Source: an uncultured Pseudomonadota bacterium
GTDB lineage: Bacteria > Myxococcota_A > UBA796 > SXON01
Direction of reading: 5' to 3'
Assembly: GCA_903900265.1 (NCBI GenBank)
Contig: CAIUMM010000129.1
Coordinates: forward strand, 1 to 56,160
DNA length: 56,160 nt
Shown here: positions 52,776 through 56,160 of the stretch, piece after piece
Numbering within the stretch: position 1 is the first letter of the stretch
Layout: the number at the start of each line of letters is the position of its first letter
Program-made: the position numbers and the translations under genes
The notes under the pieces: model-generated
The model's input: the letters and a program-made list of their open reading frames with translations, nothing else
What the model was told of the DNA's origin: nothing
Databases searched by the model: none

Positions 52776-53330
52776 GTGATCCCCGACCCCAAACCTCTTG
52801 ATCCCCGCGAGCGCATCGCCCACGAGCCACGCGACCGCGAGCGACCCGCCCTCGATCGCCTCGACGCGCTCGGCATCGCCTACACGCTGCACCGACACCC
52901 GCCGCTGCGCACCGTAGAGGACGCCAAAGCGCTGCGCGGCAACATCGACGCCGCGCACGTCAAAAACCTCTTCTTGCGCGACAAGCGCGAGCAGATGTGG
53001 GTGGTGACCGTACTCGAAGACCGCGAGGTCGACATCCGCGCGCTGCGTCCCAAGATCGACGCCTACGGCTCGGTGAGCTTCGGGAGCCCGGATCGGCTGG
53101 GGCGCGTGCTCGGCATCGCGCCGGGCTCGGTGTCGCCGCTGGCGATCGTTCACGACCCCGAAAAGCGGGTGCGCGTGGTGCTCGACGAGGCGCTGCGGGA
53201 CTGGAGCCACGTCGGTGTGCATCCCCTCCACAACGAAGCCACCGTGCGGTTGTCCGTAGTGGATCTCGGCCGGTTCCTGACCGCTGAAGGGCGCGACCCG
53301 ATATGGTTGCCGTTCGCGCGGGCAAGCTGA
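52776..53330 (+). CDS. YbaK/ProX-like aminoacyl-tRNA deacylase
   Basis: A 184-residue trans-editing protein that would hydrolyse mischarged Ala- or Cys-tRNA(Pro) and similar. The YbaK fold is clear: LDALGIAYTLHRHPPLRTVEDA, HVKNLFLRDKREQMWVVTV (the Lys-N-L-F segment that binds the tRNA end), FGSPDRLGRVLGIAPGSVSPLA (G-x-x-P-G-x-V-S-P loop) and VGVHPLHNEATVRLSVVDLGRFL at the end. The residues around K-N-L-F and G-S-V-S-P match the ProX/PrdX subgroup. The GTG at 52776 has GGAG a few bases upstream and lies 10 bases after the lipoprotein gene. It is soluble and not fused to a tRNA synthetase. Convergent with recA, with 150 bases between stops. Confidence 0.92.
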   Translation: MIPDPKPLDPRERIAHEPRDRERPALDRLDALGIAYTLHRHPPLRTVEDAKALRGNIDAAHVKNLFLRDKREQMWVVTVLEDREVDIRALRPKIDAYGSVSFGSPDRLGRVLGIAPGSVSPLAIVHDPEKRVRVVLDEALRDWSHVGVHPLHNEATVRLSVVDLGRFLTAEGRDPIWLPFARAS

Positions 53331-53480
53331 AACAGGGCCGATGCGCACAACGCGCACCGACCCCCGGCATCCGCAGTTTCAGACCGACCGCACGCCTTCC
53401 AAAGAGCGCGGACACCGGTGTTTCACGTGGCACATCCGTCGCACGGAAGTGTGCCGGATGCAGCCATCAAGCCGCAGGCT

Positions 53481-54515
53481 TCACGCCTCCGCTGCGCCCC
53501 ACTTGCCGGTGCTCAACGCAAGCTCGCTGCGCAGGCGTCCGAACAGCGCGGGATCGGTCTCCAACGCGGCGCAGAACTTGTCGCGGCCCTGCCAGCGCTG
53601 CTCGCCGTAGCTGTACCAGGCGCCGGCTTTCTGGACGATGCCGCGCTCTTCGGCCAGATCGGCGACCTCACCGAGCTGGTGGATGCCTTTGCCGAACACG
53701 ATGTCGAACTCCACCTGCCGAAACGGAGGGGCGAGCTTGTTCTTCACGACCTTGACGCGCGTGCGGTTGCCGATCGCCTCTTCGTCCTTCTTCAACGCGC
53801 CGATGCGGCGCACGTCGAGGCGCACGCTGGCGTAGTACTTCAGCGCGTTGCCGCCGGTGGTGACCTCGGAGGGCCCGAAGGTGACGCCGATCTTCTGCCG
53901 CACCTGATTGATGAAGATCAACGTGGTGTTGCTCTTGGACACGACGGTGGTGAGCTTGCGCATCGCCTTCGACATCATGCGGGCCTGCAAGCCCATCTGG
54001 GTGTCGCCCATCTGGCCCTCCAGCTCGTCGCGCGGCGCGAGCGCGGCCACCGAGTCCACGACCACCATGTCGAGGCAATTGGAGCGCACCAGCATCTCGA
54101 CGATGTCGAGCCCCTGCTCGCCGTTATCGGGCTGCGAAACCAGCAAGTGCTCGAGGTCAACGCCGAGGCTGCGCGCGTACACCGGGTCGAGCGCGTGCTC
54201 GGCGTCGATGAAGGCGCAACGCCCGCCCATCTTCTGCATCTCCGCCAAGGCGTGCAGCGTGAGCGTGGTCTTGCCGCTGGCCTCAGGGCCGTAGATCTCG
54301 ACGATGCGACCGCGCGGGTAGCCGCCGGAGCCCAGCGCGAGATCGAGGCCGATCGAGCCCGAGGAGGTCGTCTCCACCGGCTCGGGGTTGGCGTCGAGGG
54401 CCATGATCGCCCCCTTGCCGTGGGCCTTCTGGATGTCGACCAGCACTTGCCGAAGCAGCGCCTCGCGAGGGTTTTCTGGAGCCGAAGGGTGGTTGTTGTT
54501 GGGGTGAACGGTCAT
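53481..54515 (-). CDS. recA: Recombinase RecA
   Basis: A 344-residue strand-exchange ATPase and SOS coprotease. Walker A is GPEASGKTT (76-84), Walker B region [19 protein letters not shown]1 loop [20 protein letters not shown], and L2 loop [25 protein letters not shown]. The N-terminal [24 protein letters not shown] and C-terminal [17 protein letters not shown] are also typical. The acidic C-tail common in other RecA proteins is short (ends GKWGAAEA). The ATG overlaps the DUF3006 stop by four bases, so recA lies at the end of a comM-DUF3006-recA unit rather than next to recX. No LexA-type SOS box is seen directly upstream; the promoter may be upstream of comM, outside this window. Confidence 0.98.
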   Translation of the reverse strand: MTVHPNNNHPSAPENPREALLRQVLVDIQKAHGKGAIMALDANPEPVETTSSGSIGLDLALGSGGYPRGRIVEIYGPEASGKTTLTLHALAEMQKMGGRCAFIDAEHALDPVYARSLGVDLEHLLVSQPDNGEQGLDIVEMLVRSNCLDMVVVDSVAALAPRDELEGQMGDTQMGLQARMMSKAMRKLTTVVSKSNTTLIFINQVRQKIGVTFGPSEVTTGGNALKYYASVRLDVRRIGALKKDEEAIGNRTRVKVVKNKLAPPFRQVEFDIVFGKGIHQLGEVADLAEERGIVQKAGAWYSYGEQRWQGRDKFCAALETDPALFGRLRSELALSTGKWGAAEA

Positions 54516-54841
54516 GGACTCTCCGTGCGGGTCTGCCCGCGGTGATCGAACGCAGCTTCGACGCTCCGACCCGCAGGATGCGGATCAGCAGACGGCGCGC
54601 TGGGCTCGGGGAGGGGGTTGGGTTGGGGCGCGGCGAGCTGCACCGCGACGACGGCGCCCTCAGTGACGCCAGCGGGGAACAGCGCGATCGGCAGATCCGA
54701 GAAGCTGCGGTCGCACCACTCGACGACGACGCGGTCGCCGCCGATGTCATCGCGCTCGATGCGGTCTACGACCGCCTGCGCGCACAGCAGCGCTTGCAGG
54801 CAAGCGCCGAGGCCGGTCACCCAGCGGGGCGCCGGGCTCAT
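54512..54841 (-). CDS. DUF3006-like small protein
   Basis: A 109-residue protein between comM and recA. The core [19 protein letters not shown] and [20 protein letters not shown] follows the DUF3006 pattern (V-D-R-I-E ... A-V-V-E ... L-P-x-G-x-x-E-G). The last 30 residues are Pro/Ser/Ala-rich and charged, likely disordered. Both ends overlap neighbours as ATGA: its ATG with the comM stop and its stop with the recA ATG, which argues strongly that it is translated. DUF3006 has no known biochemical role. The first 20 residues contain two Cys and are hydrophobic but not a convincing signal peptide. Confidence 0.75.
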   Translation of the reverse strand: MSPAPRWVTGLGACLQALLCAQAVVDRIERDDIGGDRVVVEWCDRSFSDLPIALFPAGVTEGAVVAVQLAAPQPNPLPEPSAPSADPHPAGRSVEAAFDHRGQTRTESP

Positions 54842-56160
54842 CGGGACTCCGGCAAGTCGGCGTCTTCGAGGCGCAGCCCGACAGCGCGATGGATGTGGTC
54901 TTCCTGGACGCGATCCGCCCGACCGCCGGCCGGCTCCACGCTGTCGAGGTCGGCGAGGGTGCGGGCGACCTTCAACAAGCGCCGCCCGACGCGCGCCGAC
55001 AAGCCCGAAACCTCCATGTGCTGCTGCAACGCCGCGAGCGCGCGGGTCGTGGGGTCCGCGGCCTCGGTGACCTGCTCGGCGCTGAGCGCGGCGTTGCTGG
55101 CTACCGCGCCGCCGTAGCGTTCCAGCTGGCGCCGCCGAGCCCGCTCGACGCGCGCCCGTACCGTCGCGCTGTCTTCTGCCGGCCGCGCGTTCAACAGCAC
55201 CGCCGGGCTGACCGGCGAGAGCTCGACGCGCAGGTCAATGCGATCCAGCAGCGGCCCGGACAGACGCGCGCGGTAGCGCAGCCGCGCGGCCTCGCCGCAC
55301 ACGCAAGGCCGCGTCGGATGCCCAAGGTTGCCGCACGGGCAAGGGTTGGCCGCCGCGACGAGCATGAAGCTCGCCGGAAAGGTGATCGTGCCGCCTGCGC
55401 GCGCCAAGGCGATGCGGCGGTCTTCCAGCGGGCCGCGCAAGACCTCGCGGGCGTGGCGTGGAAACTCGGGGAATTCATCGAGGAAAAGCACGCCGTTGTG
55501 CGCGAGGCTGGCCTCCCCCGGGCGCAACAGCGCGCCACCGACCAAGCCGGCCGGGGAGATCGAATGGTGCGGCGCCCGAAACGGACGCTCGGACACCAAA
55601 CCGCCGCCGCCAAGGAGCCCGGCCGCCGAGTGGATGCGCGTGCACGCCAGCGCCTCTTCGGGCGTGAGCGTCGGCAAGATCGACGGGATGCGCGCCGCGA
55701 GCATCGTCTTCCCGCAGCCAGGCGGCCCCTCCAAGAGCAGGTTGTGCCCCCCCGCCGCGGCCACCTCCAAGGCCTCCCTCGCGCCGGTCTGCCCGCGCAC
55801 ATCGCGCAGATCCAGCCCGCTGCCGCGCGCGTCGGCCGCCGCAGGCTGCGCCACCGGCAGCTCCCGCGTCCCGCCTAAAAACTCGGCAGCTTCACCCAAC
55901 GTTCGCGCCACGCGCACATCCACGCCCGACACCAGCGCCGCTTCCTCTGCCGCGCCCGGCGGCAGCACGAGCCCGGTCAGCCCCTCCGCACGCGCGAGCG
56001 CCGCAAACGCCAGCGATCCGCGCACCGGTCGCAGCTCGCCGCCCAGCGTCAGCTCGCCGACCAAGAGGTAGCGGGCGCACCGCTCGGGATCGAGCCGCCC
56101 CGCCGCGAGCAGGATGCCTGCGGCGATCGGCAGGTCAAAACCGGTGCCGTCCTTGCGCAG
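54838..56160 (-). CDS. comM: YifB/ComM-family Mg-chelatase-like AAA+ ATPase, N-terminus outside window
   Basis: The frame is open from the right edge to the stop at 54838 (440 residues); about 90 N-terminal residues are missing. It is the ComM/YifB type: the N-terminal Lon-protease-like fold ends here (LRKDGTGFDLPIAAGILLAAG, LLVGELTLGGELRPVRG), then the AAA+ module with LLLEGPPGCGKTMLAARIP (Walker A), FRAPHHSISPAGLVGG, GVLFLDEFPEFPRHAREVLRGPLEDR (Walker B) and a zinc-binding-like Cys group (NPCPCGNLGHPTRPCVCGEA). The C-terminal helical domain follows. ComM is a branch-migration helicase that helps integrate DNA during natural transformation, which fits linkage to recA. The stop overlaps the DUF3006 ATG. 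Confidence 0.95.
   Translation of the reverse strand: MRKDGTGFDLPIAAGILLAAGRLDPERCARYLLVGELTLGGELRPVRGSLAFAALARAEGLTGLVLPPGAAEEAALVSGVDVRVARTLGEAAEFLGGTRELPVAQPAAADARGSGLDLRDVRGQTGAREALEVAAAGGHNLLLEGPPGCGKTMLAARIPSILPTLTPEEALACTRIHSAAGLLGGGGLVSERPFRAPHHSISPAGLVGGALLRPGEASLAHNGVLFLDEFPEFPRHAREVLRGPLEDRRIALARAGGTITFPASFMLVAAANPCPCGNLGHPTRPCVCGEAARLRYRARLSGPLLDRIDLRVELSPVSPAVLLNARPAEDSATVRARVERARRRQLERYGGAVASNAALSAEQVTEAADPTTRALAALQQHMEVSGLSARVGRRLLKVARTLADLDSVEPAGGRADRVQEDHIHRAVGLRLEDADLPESR

Noticed and set aside
53427..53442. Sigma-54-like TGGCAC-N5-TCGCA between YbaK and recA
   Set aside because: One mismatch in the -12 element, and it points rightwards where no plus-strand gene follows.
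53428..53457. Imperfect hairpin in the 150-base recA/YbaK spacer as a terminator
   Set aside because: Stem is interrupted and no T-run follows on either strand.

Overview
This window is a compact, strongly GC-rich chromosomal stretch with about 50 protein genes on both strands. The longest gap between genes is about 227 bases (4832-5058). No rRNA, tRNA, CRISPR array, prophage or transposase gene was seen. The gene set is many signal-peptidase-II lipoproteins, an Hanks-type Ser/Thr kinase, DUF507, tandem cNMP-binding domains, GldG-type ABC genes, thrombospondin-type-3 and Asp/Ser/Thr-rich surface proteins, ETF-quinone oxidoreductase and 2-oxoglutarate dehydrogenase. Together these suggest a didermic, respiring bacterium of the Myxococcota or a related former deltaproteobacterial group. 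This assignment is an inference from gene content, not a phylogeny.

Layout. 1-7945 (minus): a partial giant DUF4011 SF1 helicase, a MepA-like peptidase, a perfect 62-base palindrome, a propeller lipoprotein and an anchor-D lipoprotein. 8068-16085 (plus): Ser/Thr kinase, SDR-like protein, a small beta-barrel-like protein, infA, sucA and a POT-family transporter. 16102-23222 (mostly minus): a small lipoprotein, a plus-strand sulfatase-like lipoprotein, then a nucleotidase-like lipoprotein, ETF-QO, an EVE protein, a permease-like membrane protein and a CBM9-like lipoprotein. 23285-29085 (plus): a small membrane protein, a double cNMP-binding protein, ABC-2 permease, GldG, DUF4340 and a GNAT acetyltransferase. 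29101-34211 (minus): Crp/Fnr regulator, an 885-residue repeat protein with a cyclase-like region, DUF507 and a geranylgeranyl-reductase-like flavoprotein. 34283-41220: a MobA/MocA-like nucleotidyltransferase, the sbcD-sbcC-methyltransferase operon and a TetR regulator. 41248-44197 (plus): CAP-domain lipoprotein, LecA-like protein and SGNH hydrolase. 44222-47334 (minus): VWA lipoprotein, polytopic membrane protein and glutathione S-transferase. 47386-52178: a RecA-like/SLOG-like fusion, then a lipoprotein, a TSP3 barrel and an HD-GYP protein. 52244-56160: a lipoprotein and a YbaK deacylase (plus), then the minus-strand operon comM (partial) - DUF3006 - recA.

Cooperation. Several sets are tied by 4-base start/stop overlaps or near-zero gaps, implying co-translation: permease-GldG-DUF4340; sbcD-sbcC-methyltransferase; HD-GYP-barrel; comM-DUF3006-recA; CBM9-like lipoprotein-membrane protein; ETF-QO-lipoprotein. 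DNA processing (SbcCD, RecA, ComM, DUF4011 helicase), cyclic-nucleotide signalling (Crp-like, double cNMP, HD-GYP, cyclase-like region) and envelope lipoproteins are the main themes. The most interesting items are the palindrome, the ATPase-less GldG-type operon headed by a cNMP-binding protein, the RecA-like/SLOG-like fusion, and the 885-residue protein next to the Crp-like regulator. None of these is proven to be a new system.
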